From Ignavibacteriales bacterium (lineage in GTDB: Bacteria > Bacteroidota > Ignavibacteria > T3Sed10-11): DNA of 52,826 nt. Below, in pieces: positions 17,324 through 26,313 of this stretch. A program made the position numbers and the translations under genes. The notes beneath the pieces are model-generated. The model saw only the letters and a list, made by a program, of their open reading frames with translations, did not search any database and was not told the origin of the DNA. How positions within the stretch are numbered: position 1 is the first letter of the stretch; the number at the start of each line of letters is the position of its first letter. The stretch covers positions 1-52,826 of the forward strand of contig PWTU01000297.1 in NCBI GenBank assembly GCA_003562775.1, in the 5' to 3' direction.

Positions 17324-18593
17324 CCGGCAATACTCCTGAATAGACCATTGCGGCAAATTCATTCGAATCGGCGGCATTTATATCTTCCGGCACATTCTGT
17401 CCGGTCGTTATGTACGATATGGGGACTCTCTGTTTATGAGCAACGCTTACCATCGAACCGAACGAGACTGCTTCATCGAGTTTTGAAAAAATTATTCTGT
17501 TCGGCTGCAATACTTTAAATTTTTCGGCAATATCCATCATCGTTCTGAAACCGGTCGATGCGCTGATTACGAGATGTATCTCATCGGGTTTCGCCGTATC
17601 CACAAATCTTTTCAATTCATTAAGCTCTTTTTTTACCCGTTGGCTCCGTCCCACCGTATCAATAAAGATTAAATCTTTATCCCGGAATTTTCTTAATGCA
17701 AGCGCTATCTCCGACGATTTATAAACGACTTCCATCGGTATATCGGCTATAGCTGCAAACGTTCGTAATTGTTCTATTGCACCGATTCGATAGGTATCTA
17801 CGGATATAAGCCCTACCTCTTTCTTGTTGAGAAGCTTGTTGATGGCGGCAAGTTTAGCTATTGTTGTCGTTTTCCCCACTCCTGTCGGGCCAACGAGGGC
17901 GACGACTTTCGCTTTCCTCCTGCCTTTTTTGGGCGCGGATACGGTATTAATAAGATTCGCCATCTCCGATATGACTTCATTTTCCGTTATTTTCTTATCG
18001 AACACCTGCTGTTCGTCAAGTTTCATATAGACCGATTGTACTATATCCGCCGCGATTTTCTCGCTCACATCTTTATCAATAAGAGATATATATGCTCGTT
18101 TAAGATTATCGGGCAACGACGGCATTTTATCATACTTCATCCGGTCTGCGATTTCCATCAACGTGTTTTTGATATCGCCCATTTCTTTTTGTAATTGATA
18201 TTGAGAAATGTCGGCTTTTGATTTGATCCCGGCTTCAGGACCGCGCACGGGCTCTGCATCCCGGTTCTGGAATCGCTCAGCCACTTTCCGTAAATTTTCG
18301 ATGGTATTCTCAATCTCGCTTTCGGATGATTTCGGTTTTTCATTTCCCAGGGTACGATCAACATACCGCGCCGGAGAGGAAGGTATATTTCTTCTCTCTT
18401 TCGATCCGGCTGTAACCACCGGGGCATCATCTATCGCGGCAGTTATTTCGACCATTTCTTTACCCAGGAAACTGAAGATACCTCCCTGAGAAACCTTTCT
18501 CGATCCAAGTACTATTGCATCCGGGCCGAGATCCCGTTTCATCTTTGTTGTTGCTTCTTTCACCGTTGCACCGGTAAATTTTTTAATTCGCAT
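17316..18593 (-). CDS. flhF: flagellar placement GTPase FlhF
   Basis: FlhF is an SRP-type GTPase that sets the site of flagellar assembly. The 425-aa protein has a B domain (about 1-140), a linker/N domain, and a G domain from about 225, with LVGPTGVGKTTTIAKLA, LISVDTYRIGAIEQLRTFA and FIDTVGRS. It ends with MVYSGVLPDA. It overlaps flhA by 11 bp and flhG by 8 bp. Together with flhG this suggests polar or tightly numbered flagella. Confidence 0.96.
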   Translation of the reverse strand: MRIKKFTGATVKEATTKMKRDLGPDAIVLGSRKVSQGGIFSFLGKEMVEITAAIDDAPVVTAGSKERRNIPSSPARYVDRTLGNEKPKSSESEIENTIENLRKVAERFQNRDAEPVRGPEAGIKSKADISQYQLQKEMGDIKNTLMEIADRMKYDKMPSLPDNLKRAYISLIDKDVSEKIAADIVQSVYMKLDEQQVFDKKITENEVISEMANLINTVSAPKKGRRKAKVVALVGPTGVGKTTTIAKLAAINKLLNKKEVGLISVDTYRIGAIEQLRTFAAIADIPMEVVYKSSEIALALRKFRDKDLIFIDTVGRSQRVKKELNELKRFVDTAKPDEIHLVISASTGFRTMMDIAEKFKVLQPNRIIFSKLDEAVSFGSMVSVAHKQRVPISYITTGQNVPEDINAADSNEFAAMVYSGVLPDA

Positions 18594-20682
18594 TTTTTAT
18601 CTCCACTTGTCCTATTAATTCTATTTCCGTTTCAGGCGGTAATTCGGTATACGAGAGAACAGCTATATTGGGGAATGATGTATGAATCAACCGGTAAAAA
18701 TACGGCCGGACTGTTGCAGCAGTCAAAACAACCGGTTGGACACCCTCAACAACAGCTTTTTCAACACAGTGTGTTAAGCTTTGGTTAATTTCTTTCAAAA
18801 TTTCCGGTGATAATCCGAGACTCGGTGTACTCTCCTTTTGATTCTGCAATGCACCGGTCATTATCTCCTCTACCTGCGGAGTAATTGCTGCGGCGCGTAT
18901 GACGCCACGTTCGTTCATAAACAGACTCGCAATAGTCTCCGAAAGTGCATGGCGTACATACTCGGTCAATACATCGACGTTTTTCGTTACCTTTGCATAA
19001 TCGATAAGGGCTTCGAGTATGGTTACCAGATCCCGAATCGGTATCCCCTCTTTCAGGAGGTTTTGCAACACTTTTTGTACCGTACCGAAGGGGAGATGAT
19101 CGGGTGTTAATTCATCCACGATTGCAGAGTAATCTTTCTTTAAGTTATCTATAAGTTTTTTCGTGTCCTGTCTTCCCAGTATTTTATCTGCGTTCCTTCG
19201 CAATATTTCCTGCAAGTGAGTCGATAATACCGCCGAGGGTTCTACAACAGTGTAACCGGCGAGCTCCGCTTGTTCCCGGAGGTGCGGATGAATCCACAAC
19301 GCGGGAAGTCCGAATGCCGGTTCATCGGTTTTTACTCCTTCAATTTTTTCGTCAACCCCGGTTGATTCCATTGCCAACAAGCGATCCGGGACTATGCTGT
19401 GCCGGGCGACGACGTTACCCTTGATCTTGATCACATATTGCGACGGTTCGAGCTGCAAGTTGTCTCTCACCCGGATTTGGGGAATAATAATGCCAAGATC
19501 GATGGCAAGCTGTTTTCGTAAATTTGTTATTCGCTGGAACAAATCTCCGTTTTGTTCTTCATCGACCAGCGGAATTAATCCATATCCTATTTCGAGTTCA
19601 AGGGGATCGACCTGCAGGTAATCTTCGATTTTCTCCTCTTGTACCGGCTGCGGTGTTTCTGCTTCGTCGTCCTGCATTGCCTGTATATGTTGATTCTTAT
19701 TTGTTACATATCCCGATACACCCGCTACCGACGCGAGAACGAGAAAAGGTATTGTCGGCATACCGGGAATAATTGCAAACATGAACAATGCACCTGCTGC
19801 CAGCAATAATGCCTTCGGTTTTTCAAACACCTGTCTTCTGATTTCAATGTCAAGCTGATTCCCTGCAGAACTCCGGGTTACCACCAACCCGGCCGATGTT
19901 GCAACAATAAGCGCCGGTATCTGGGTCACGATCCCGTCGCCGACAGTGAGCAAAGTGTACGCTCGCAATGCTTCGGGGAAAGTGAAGCCCCGTTGGGCCA
20001 TTCCTATTATAAAACCACCGAGAATATTCACTACGTTTATCAGCAACCCTGCAATAGCATCTCCTTTCACGAATTTGCTTGCACCGTCCATTGCTCCGTA
20101 AAATTCCGCTTCACGGGCAATTTGTGCGCGGCGATCCCGGGCTTCATGCTCATCGATTAATCCCGCATTTAAATCCGCATCGATTGCCATTTGCTTACCG
20201 GGCATTGCATCGAGGGTAAACCGCGCCGACACTTCGGCAATTCGACCCGCCCCCTTTACTATCACGATGAATTGAATCATGATGAGGATGAGAAAAAGTA
20301 TAAATCCAACGACGTAATTCCCCTGTACAACGAACGAGCCAAACGCATTGATCACTTCACCTGCATATCCTTCACCCAATATCAGCCGTGTTGATGCAAT
20401 GTTAAGCGACAACCGAAAGATAGTGATGATTAACAGAAGCCCGGGAAATACCGACAGTTCGAGAGGACTGTTTATATACATCGAAACCATCAGTATGAGA
20501 ATAGCGAGCGTTATATTAGCAACCAACAACAGATCCAAAAATGCCGGCGGCATAGGTATAATCATAAGCGCAAGAATAAGTATAACCCCGACGGCGAGAA
20601 ATACTTCCGTATTCTGGGCGATCATTTTCAACGCCGGATTTTGTATCATTCCCGGTTCCCTATTTTGTAATGCGGACGGCAT
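18583..20682 (-). CDS. flhA: flagellar export gate protein FlhA
   Basis: FlhA is the main export gate. The 699-aa length is typical. About eight membrane helices lie in residues 20-310, with the FHIPEP-type loop region (VSARFTLDAMPGKQMAIDADLNAGLI). A large cytoplasmic domain follows (about 360-699). It lies 6 bp after flhB. The start at 20682 has a weak ribosome site. An ATG at 20649 with GGGAA upstream is an alternative that drops 11 residues. Confidence 0.97.
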   Translation of the reverse strand: MPSALQNREPGMIQNPALKMIAQNTEVFLAVGVILILALMIIPMPPAFLDLLLVANITLAILILMVSMYINSPLELSVFPGLLLIITIFRLSLNIASTRLILGEGYAGEVINAFGSFVVQGNYVVGFILFLILIMIQFIVIVKGAGRIAEVSARFTLDAMPGKQMAIDADLNAGLIDEHEARDRRAQIAREAEFYGAMDGASKFVKGDAIAGLLINVVNILGGFIIGMAQRGFTFPEALRAYTLLTVGDGIVTQIPALIVATSAGLVVTRSSAGNQLDIEIRRQVFEKPKALLLAAGALFMFAIIPGMPTIPFLVLASVAGVSGYVTNKNQHIQAMQDDEAETPQPVQEEKIEDYLQVDPLELEIGYGLIPLVDEEQNGDLFQRITNLRKQLAIDLGIIIPQIRVRDNLQLEPSQYVIKIKGNVVARHSIVPDRLLAMESTGVDEKIEGVKTDEPAFGLPALWIHPHLREQAELAGYTVVEPSAVLSTHLQEILRRNADKILGRQDTKKLIDNLKKDYSAIVDELTPDHLPFGTVQKVLQNLLKEGIPIRDLVTILEALIDYAKVTKNVDVLTEYVRHALSETIASLFMNERGVIRAAAITPQVEEIMTGALQNQKESTPSLGLSPEILKEINQSLTHCVEKAVVEGVQPVVLTAATVRPYFYRLIHTSFPNIAVLSYTELPPETEIELIGQVEIKNAN

Positions 20683-20688
20683 TTTCCG

Positions 20689-21780
20689 TTATCCGATTGT
20701 CTCTTTAATTGTTTTATTTTTTATTCTGTAAATGTACGCCAGTACCTGGGCGACTGCCTGGAAGAGTTTCTCGGGAATTTCTTCACCGACTTCGACAGTC
20801 TTATAAAGCGTTCTTGCAAGAAATTTATCCTCAACTATCGGAATATTGTGTTCCGAAGCAATTTCTTTTATCCTCTGTGCAATACGTTCCGCCCCTTTCG
20901 CGATCACCTTTGGCGCACCCATCTTTTCCGGTTTGTATTTTAATGCAACCGCAATATGCTTCGGGTTGGTAACGACAACATCAGCCTCCGGAACATCCTG
21001 CATCATTCTCTTATAGGCGATTTGCTTCTGTATCGATCTAATCCTGCTCTTTATGAGAGGATCGCCTTCTGTAATTTTGTTTTCGTCTTTCACCTCTTGC
21101 TTGGTCATTCGTAAATCACGCTCATACTCAAATCTTTGATAGACATAATCAAAAATAGCCAGCACCAGGAACGCCAAGCCGACTTTGAGTGCGACCGAGA
21201 ACGATGCCTGCAGCATATAGACGATAATCTGGCCTACATCGCTATCCATAAGATGAAGCGAACCTTCCAGAACATTCTTTATTGAAAAATACGCTACAAG
21301 AGCAATTATACCGACTTTAAATAGATTCTTTACCAATTCCGCCAGAGCACGCCGCGAGAAGATTATTTTTTTCACTCCGGTTAGCGGATTAAGTTTCGAA
21401 AATTTCGGTTTCATCGGTTCGAGTGTAAACAAGAAGCCGACCTGTGTATAGCTGGCAACCAATCCCACGAACATAAGCCCGATTGCTACGGGCAACACAA
21501 CCACTCCTACGACGGTAACCGATTCAATGAAAATATGATGTACATTAGTCTGCGTCACTTCGAACGTCGGCGATACAATAAACATACGCCGTGCAAAATT
21601 CGACAACTGCGAAGCAATGGTCGCTCCGGCAAAGTATAATATGAGGATACCGAACATAAGGAGAAACGCCGAGTTAATTTCGATGCTCTTCGCCGTCTTT
21701 CCCTTATTTCTCGACTCCTGCTTCTTCTTAGGAGTTGCCGGTTCGGTTTTTTCCTGAAATGTTTCTTTATGCTCAGCCAT
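20689..21780 (-). CDS. flhB: flagellar export specificity switch protein FlhB
   Basis: FlhB cooperates with FliK to switch export from hook to filament subunits. The 363-aa protein has four membrane helices (about residues 35-60, 85-110, 145-170, 190-215) and a cytoplasmic domain. The autocleavage site reads N272-P273-K274-H275, where most family members have NPTH. Asn and Pro, the scissile pair, are kept. Length is normal. It lies between fliR and flhA. Confidence 0.96.
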   Translation of the reverse strand: MAEHKETFQEKTEPATPKKKQESRNKGKTAKSIEINSAFLLMFGILILYFAGATIASQLSNFARRMFIVSPTFEVTQTNVHHIFIESVTVVGVVVLPVAIGLMFVGLVASYTQVGFLFTLEPMKPKFSKLNPLTGVKKIIFSRRALAELVKNLFKVGIIALVAYFSIKNVLEGSLHLMDSDVGQIIVYMLQASFSVALKVGLAFLVLAIFDYVYQRFEYERDLRMTKQEVKDENKITEGDPLIKSRIRSIQKQIAYKRMMQDVPEADVVVTNPKHIAVALKYKPEKMGAPKVIAKGAERIAQRIKEIASEHNIPIVEDKFLARTLYKTVEVGEEIPEKLFQAVAQVLAYIYRIKNKTIKETIG

Positions 21781-21789
21781 TTTCTCTCG

Positions 21790-22560
21790 TTACATTAAAT
21801 GTACTATCTCGAGAATATTTCTTTCGAAGTTCGACAACAATTTTTTAAATACATATACCATCATCGGCGTCGTTGTCATTAACACAAAAATTCCCATTCC
21901 GATTTTCATGGGAAAACTTACTATAAATACATTCATACGGGGTACAACACGGGATAAAATTCCGAATGCCACATTAACCAAAAACAGCGTGACAATAATC
22001 GGGGCGGCAAGCATGATCGCCACAATGAACATCTGGCCTCCCATAGCAATAAATTTCTCGGCAAGCAGATCGCTGAACGTTAACCCGCCGATAGGCACCG
22101 CTTCATAACTAATATGAATTGCCTGCAGTGCAAAGTGATGTCCGTCAATAGCCAGAAAAATCAGCAGCGTAAAGAGATACAGAAAACTTGACAGAATGGG
22201 TATCTGCTGACTACTTTCAGGATCGAACATATTTGCGAAATACAACCCCATATTAAAGGCCATCATATTACCCGCATATTGTACCCCGGCAAATATCAAT
22301 GCAATTAGAAATCCGATCAATAAACCGAAAATCACTTCCTGAATGACCAAAATGAAAAACGACAGCAGGGTTACATCAACCTGCGGCGCCTGTTTTGCGA
22401 CGAACGGAAAAATTACCAGCGATATAAACAGACTGATACCGACTTTGACCTGCACGGGTACGCTATGATGTCCCGTAATCGGTGCGACCACTATAAGCGC
22501 CGTTATCCGGGTCAACAACAAAATAAAAATCAAAAATTGTGAGACATATACCTCGACCAT
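21790..22560 (-). CDS. fliR: flagellar export protein FliR
   Basis: FliR is an export-gate membrane protein of 256 aa with about six hydrophobic helices. Family sequences include LLLTRITALIVVAPITGHHSVPVQVKVGISL near the start and FNMGLYFANMFDPESSQQIPILSSFLYL in the middle. It begins one base after the fliQ end in the order fliP-fliQ-fliR-flhB-flhA, the standard export-gate block. Confidence 0.95.
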   Translation of the reverse strand: MVEVYVSQFLIFILLLTRITALIVVAPITGHHSVPVQVKVGISLFISLVIFPFVAKQAPQVDVTLLSFFILVIQEVIFGLLIGFLIALIFAGVQYAGNMMAFNMGLYFANMFDPESSQQIPILSSFLYLFTLLIFLAIDGHHFALQAIHISYEAVPIGGLTFSDLLAEKFIAMGGQMFIVAIMLAAPIIVTLFLVNVAFGILSRVVPRMNVFIVSFPMKIGMGIFVLMTTTPMMVYVFKKLLSNFERNILEIVHLM

Positions 22561-22830
22561 TTATCGTCCTATATTCGGAATATGGTTAAACACGTTTTCC
22601 GTAAACGTCACGAGTAAATTAATAATCCAGGGTGTTGTTACTACAAGCACTAAAAATACGGCGATAATTTTCGGTACGAATGTAAGTGTAAATTCCTGTA
22701 CCGATGTTGCCGCCTGAAATATGGATACGAGCAGCCCCACCAGGAGGGCCACTGCAAGAACCGGTCCTGCAACCATTAATATCGTTAAGAATGCTTCGCG
22801 CGCAATATGTATGACAAACTGTTCACTCAT
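22561..22830 (-). CDS. fliQ: flagellar export protein FliQ
   Basis: This 89-aa export-gate protein has two membrane helices (about residues 15-38 and 52-75), with LLVGLLVSIFQAATSVQEFTLTFVPKI as the family core. Length is exactly typical. It is in tight order between fliP and fliR. Confidence 0.96.
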   Translation of the reverse strand: MSEQFVIHIAREAFLTILMVAGPVLAVALLVGLLVSIFQAATSVQEFTLTFVPKIIAVFLVLVVTTPWIINLLVTFTENVFNHIPNIGR

Positions 22831-22839
22831 TTATTTCTC

Positions 22840-23601
22840 CTATCCATAACTTGCAATAAGCGATCCTACAATCAAATGCCATCCATCGATAAGGACGAAT
22901 AACAGTATTTTAAATGGCAGCGAGATTATTATCGGCGGCAGCATCATCATACCCATCGACATTAGAATGCTTGCGACGACCATATCGATTATGAGGAACG
23001 GAATGAACAAAACGAACCCGATTTGAAATCCCACGCGCAGCTCGCTCAGGGCGAATGCGGCAATCAAAGCATAGGTCGAAACTTCTTCCCTTGTTTCGGG
23101 CTTCTCTTCGCTGTACATACTGACAAAAAGAGCCAGGTCTTCCTCACGGGTATGCCTGAACATAAATTCGCGCAACGGTTCCACACCGTTCTCATATGCT
23201 TCCTGGAACGTTATCTCATCTTCCATATACGGTTTTATTCCTACTTCGTGAATTTCATTCCAAACCGGCGCCATAATAAAGAAAGTAAGAAACAACGCCA
23301 AACCGATAATAACCTGACCGGGCGGCATTTGGGGGGTACCCATCGCCTGTCTAATGAAATGAAAAACAATAATAAATCGCGTAAACGATGTCGTCAGTAT
23401 CAACAAAGCGGGCGCCAACGATAAGATCGTCATCAGGAATAATATTTGAATCGTCATTGCAACGTCTTCAGATGATGTTGCTTCCTCAACCCCTACCGAA
23501 ATTTTCGGGAGCGGCAACGGTTGTTCCTGAGCACTTGCAGAACCCGCAAGCAAAATAATGATACCATACGCTAACACTATGTTTCGCACAATTTGAATCA
23601 T
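22840..23601 (-). CDS. fliP: flagellar export protein FliP
   Basis: FliP is a core export-gate protein with a cleaved signal peptide. From the ATG at 23601 it has 253 aa: signal peptide MIQIVRNIVLAYGIIILLAGSASAQ, then LFLMTILSLAPALLILTTSFTRFIIVF and MGMMMLPPIIISLPFKILLFVLIDGW. An upstream reading from 23796 adds 65 residues that overlap fliO and lack similarity to the family. The chosen start lies 7 bp after the fliO stop. Confidence 0.95.
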   Translation of the reverse strand: MIQIVRNIVLAYGIIILLAGSASAQEQPLPLPKISVGVEEATSSEDVAMTIQILFLMTILSLAPALLILTTSFTRFIIVFHFIRQAMGTPQMPPGQVIIGLALFLTFFIMAPVWNEIHEVGIKPYMEDEITFQEAYENGVEPLREFMFRHTREEDLALFVSMYSEEKPETREEVSTYALIAAFALSELRVGFQIGFVLFIPFLIIDMVVASILMSMGMMMLPPIIISLPFKILLFVLIDGWHLIVGSLIASYG

Positions 23602-23608
23602 CTTGTAC

Positions 23609-24070
23609 CTATAGAGTTTTTTGAGCCGGATTATAGTTCGATAATTTATCGGCTTCGATATCCTTCGACTGCTTACTTTTACTGATATTGACGTACTTTG
23701 AAAGCATCGATGTAAACGATTGACTTTGATATGTATCCTCTTTTCGTTTGCGGGAAAACCAACCCGAAATGATTTCGTTTGCAGGTGCTTTAACATCGAG
23801 TTCTTTTAAACTCTGCTCGTCGTCGATTTCAGAAAGCGTGTGCATGGCGCCGTCAGTCACGCCCACCACAAGAATTTTATTAAGTACCCGGAGTACATAT
23901 ATCGACCGGCGCGGGTGAAATGTCCGGGCGCCGAGCACATCGATGGATACAACCGAAGTACCTTCGCGCCGGCCAAATCCCATGTACCTTCTCAGGATAA
24001 ACACAATGACGAACATCAGCCCGAGCACGGCGGCTAACGACAAAAACGATTTAATGGCTATCGATTCCAT
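23609..24070 (-). CDS. fliO: flagellar assembly protein FliO
   Basis: FliO helps assemble FliP. This 153-aa protein has one N-terminal membrane helix (about residues 7-25, LAAVLGLMFVIVFILRRYMG). An SH3-like cytoplasmic part follows with VSIDVLGARTFHPRRSIYVLRVLNKILVVGVTDG, the usual FliO sequence. The C-terminal 50 residues are variable. It shares its start with the end of fliN and precedes fliP. Confidence 0.92.
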   Translation of the reverse strand: MESIAIKSFLSLAAVLGLMFVIVFILRRYMGFGRREGTSVVSIDVLGARTFHPRRSIYVLRVLNKILVVGVTDGAMHTLSEIDDEQSLKELDVKAPANEIISGWFSRKRKEDTYQSQSFTSMLSKYVNISKSKQSKDIEADKLSNYNPAQKTL

Positions 24071-24390
24071 TACTCTTTCCCCAATCCTTTAATCCGCTCG
24101 GCAGCATTAACAAGATTCGTAATCCGAATCCCGAAGTGTTTTTCAATAACGACGACTTCACCTTCGGCCATTTTTTTTCCGTTGATTAAAATATCGACCG
24201 GTTCGCTGGCAAGTTTTTCAAACTCAACTATTGAACCCCGCTGCAAATTGAGTATATCACGAATATATAAATTCGTCCTGCCGAGTTCTATGGAAACGGG
24301 AAGTGAAAGATCCATTAATAAATCGAGCTTTAATTCTTTTTCACCGTTGCCCGGCGATGCATTCAGATCCTGAAATTCAGCTTTCTCCAC
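24070..24390 (-). CDS. fliN: flagellar motor switch protein FliN (SpoA domain; 5' part interrupted)
   Basis: The 106-aa reading from a GTG at 24390 contains the whole C-terminal SpoA/FliN domain: LLMDLSLPVSIELGRTNLYIRDILNLQRGSIVEFEKLASEPVDILINGKKMAEGEVVVIEKHFGIRI. FliN is part of the C ring. The natural start is probably the ATG at 24576, in the same frame, 62 codons upstream. That reading is broken by a TAA at 24489-24487. Whether the domain is made depends on internal initiation here, and the GTG has only a weak ribosome site. Confidence 0.9.
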   Translation of the reverse strand: MEKAEFQDLNASPGNGEKELKLDLLMDLSLPVSIELGRTNLYIRDILNLQRGSIVEFEKLASEPVDILINGKKMAEGEVVVIEKHFGIRITNLVNAAERIKGLGKE

Positions 24391-24576
24391 TTCCGTTGTT
24401 TGCTTATCAGTCTCTGTTTGTTCCTGCGATTCGGACTGACCACTCTCTTTTTGTGACTCCTGTGTCTGCTCTTCCTGAGCGCCGGCTTACAGGTGATCGG
24501 CTTTTTCTTCCCGTACATTCTCTTCCATGGCTTCTTTCCGGGGCTGTTGCTGTTCCATTCCTTCAGTTGAAGTCAT
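24391..24576 (-). pseudogene. 5' segment of fliN with in-frame stop codon
   Basis: From the ATG at 24576, which has a GGAG site and abuts the fliM stop, 29 codons encode an E/Q-rich segment (MTSTEGMEQQQPRKEAMEEN...). A TAA follows (24489-24487), then 32 further codons in the same frame rich in Gln, Glu, Ser and Thr lead into the FliN domain. The composition is continuous on both sides of the stop, so one nonsense base change or a sequence error explains it best. Confidence 0.75.
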
Positions 24577-25584
24577 TTATTTCTGCGCTCCATTGTCATT
24601 ATTTAAATGCATACGAGTTATTTTAATTGAATATCTATTGTTCGAAACTCCCGGTTTCCCTAATAATTTATTTTTCTCTCCAATAACTAATTCAACTTCT
24701 CCGGTAACCGGCACCTGTGTAGTTATTACATCTCCTTCGGAAAGTTCTATAAGATCTTTAAGTGAAATAGAGGTTAAACCAAGCACGCCCTGCACAGGTA
24801 TTTTTGTTTGTTCCAGATTGGTAAGGATATATTTCGATGCGTTACTTGACTTTGATAAGGATTCCACACCGCTGAAGTGCTGGGTATGAATTTTGGCAAG
24901 TACATCGTCAAGCGCAAAGGTCGGGAAACAAAGATTCATCAAATATGTATTGTCGCCTATGAGAACTTCAAAAGAAACGACCAGCACTATTTCGCTTGCA
25001 GGTGCAATTTGAGCGAATTCTCCCTCACTTTCATATCTTGTAAATTCGAAAGTCAACGGAGAAATCGTTTTCCATGCTTTTTGTAGAGTCACAAGGGCTT
25101 TTTCGATTACACCCTGCACTATGCTTTGCTCGATCTTCGTTATCGTACGTGATTTCTTTTCGGGTTCCGCAGTCCCGCCGAGCAGACGTGCAACCATTGC
25201 CAGAACCAACTCCGGGCTTATCTCGAGTATGGCAAGGGCGTCCGATTCCTTTATCCGGAACACGTACAATGAACTGGGACTTGCAATCGATAACACATAT
25301 TCAGAATAAAATAGCTGATCAACCGACGTAACCTGTACACTGACCGTTGATTGGAGCCGGCCGACAAGATACGATCCAAAAGTCTCTCCAAAACTTTCAT
25401 GCACTGTGTGCAACGTGCGAAGCTGGTTTTTCGACAACCGGTGAGGCAGCCGGAAATCAAATACGGAGATATCTCTGTTATCTTTTTTTTGCGGGCTGCT
25501 TCGTTCGGATTCCGATGCACCGCTCTCCTGAGAGACGCCGGCAAGCAAACTATCGATTTCTTTTTGTGAAAGTATTTCTGCCAT
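24577..25584 (-). CDS. fliM: flagellar motor switch protein FliM
   Basis: FliM binds phospho-CheY and forms the C ring. The 335-aa protein starts MAEILSQKEIDSLLAG, the CheY-binding peptide. A middle domain follows (about 45-230, with FDFRLPHRLSKNQLRTLHTVHESF), then a C-terminal SpoA domain (about 245-320). Length is normal. It lies between fliL and fliN. Confidence 0.96.
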   Translation of the reverse strand: MAEILSQKEIDSLLAGVSQESGASESERSSPQKKDNRDISVFDFRLPHRLSKNQLRTLHTVHESFGETFGSYLVGRLQSTVSVQVTSVDQLFYSEYVLSIASPSSLYVFRIKESDALAILEISPELVLAMVARLLGGTAEPEKKSRTITKIEQSIVQGVIEKALVTLQKAWKTISPLTFEFTRYESEGEFAQIAPASEIVLVVSFEVLIGDNTYLMNLCFPTFALDDVLAKIHTQHFSGVESLSKSSNASKYILTNLEQTKIPVQGVLGLTSISLKDLIELSEGDVITTQVPVTGEVELVIGEKNKLLGKPGVSNNRYSIKITRMHLNNDNGAQK

Positions 25585-25597
25585 CTCTTTAGTCTAT

Positions 25598-26128
25598 CTA
25601 TTGAATTATAAATTTGCTAAAATACACTTTGTCCAGTTCACCGTTACGAAGAATTCTATTCACTTCGACAGCTATCTCTTCCCTGAGTACATCCCGTTTC
25701 GACGCATTTACCAACTCATCCAATGCTTTACCGGTTAGCACTGTGTTCAAAGCATCGCGCACCTGTATTTCCTTCCGCTCAAGTTCGTTTAACAATTCGG
25801 GCGACCGGACTTCAAATCCAATTGTGGTAAGTAAGAAACGTGTACCATTTGTTCCTGCGGGATTAACGATGATATCTCGCGCAACATAAATTTTCTTTTC
25901 CTCTTCGTGATCGTTATCTTCTTCCGCAATGTATTGTTGCTCAGATTCCGGTTGGTTCGTAGCAACAGGTACGATAAAAGTTGCCATTAAAAAATATATT
26001 ACAACAACCTGAAGGATGAAGATTGGTACACCGATAATGAGGATTTTTTTTAGTGAAAATCCATCGCTTGATTCCGCAGTTTTCGTTTCACTGCCTTCTT
26101 GTTCTTGTGGTTTCTTTTCCTTTTCCAT
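25598..26128 (-). CDS. fliL: flagellar basal-body-associated protein FliL
   Basis: FliL supports the stators. The 176-aa protein has a charged N-terminus, one membrane helix (about residues 29-52), and a periplasmic domain with YVARDIIVNPAGTNGTRFLLTTIGFEV and ending ELDKVYFSKFIIQ. That C-terminus matches the family. AGGAGT lies 6 nt before the ATG, and a sigma-54-like promoter lies about 40 bp upstream. It opens the fliL-to-fliA gene set. Confidence 0.94.
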   Translation of the reverse strand: MEKEKKPQEQEGSETKTAESSDGFSLKKILIIGVPIFILQVVVIYFLMATFIVPVATNQPESEQQYIAEEDNDHEEEKKIYVARDIIVNPAGTNGTRFLLTTIGFEVRSPELLNELERKEIQVRDALNTVLTGKALDELVNASKRDVLREEIAVEVNRILRNGELDKVYFSKFIIQ

Positions 26129-26168
26129 ACTGACTCCTGTTTACGGATATGTTTCGTTCAAATATAAG

Positions 26169-26184
26169 AACAAACCCTATGCCA
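26169..26184 (-). promoter_or_regulatory. sigma-54-like promoter before fliL
   Basis: On the minus strand, TGGCATAGGGTTTGTT fits the sigma-54 spacing: -24 element TGGCA and -12 element TTG, with a 16-bp total. The canonical C after TTG is a T. It ends about 40 bp before the fliL ATG, which leaves a short leader. A similar site (TGGCATA-N4-TTG) precedes flgB. It is plausible but not proven. Confidence 0.4.
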
Positions 26185-26313
26185 GTTTGAAATCTGGAAA
26201 ATTTACCTATTTTGACGCAATAATGGGTGATAGAGGAAGGTTTTCAATCACCACGTGTGAGATATTTTTTTTTGGTGGTTAATATCGGTCAGATGGAGAA
26301 TAATCAAAAAAAA

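Noticed and set aside
23602-23796. long N-terminal extension of FliP
   Set aside because: It overlaps fliO and puts 65 non-family residues before a normal signal peptide.
26016-26282. plus-strand small gene in the flgE-fliL gap
   Set aside because: It overlaps fliL and its promoter region on the other strand and has no ribosome site or recognisable family.
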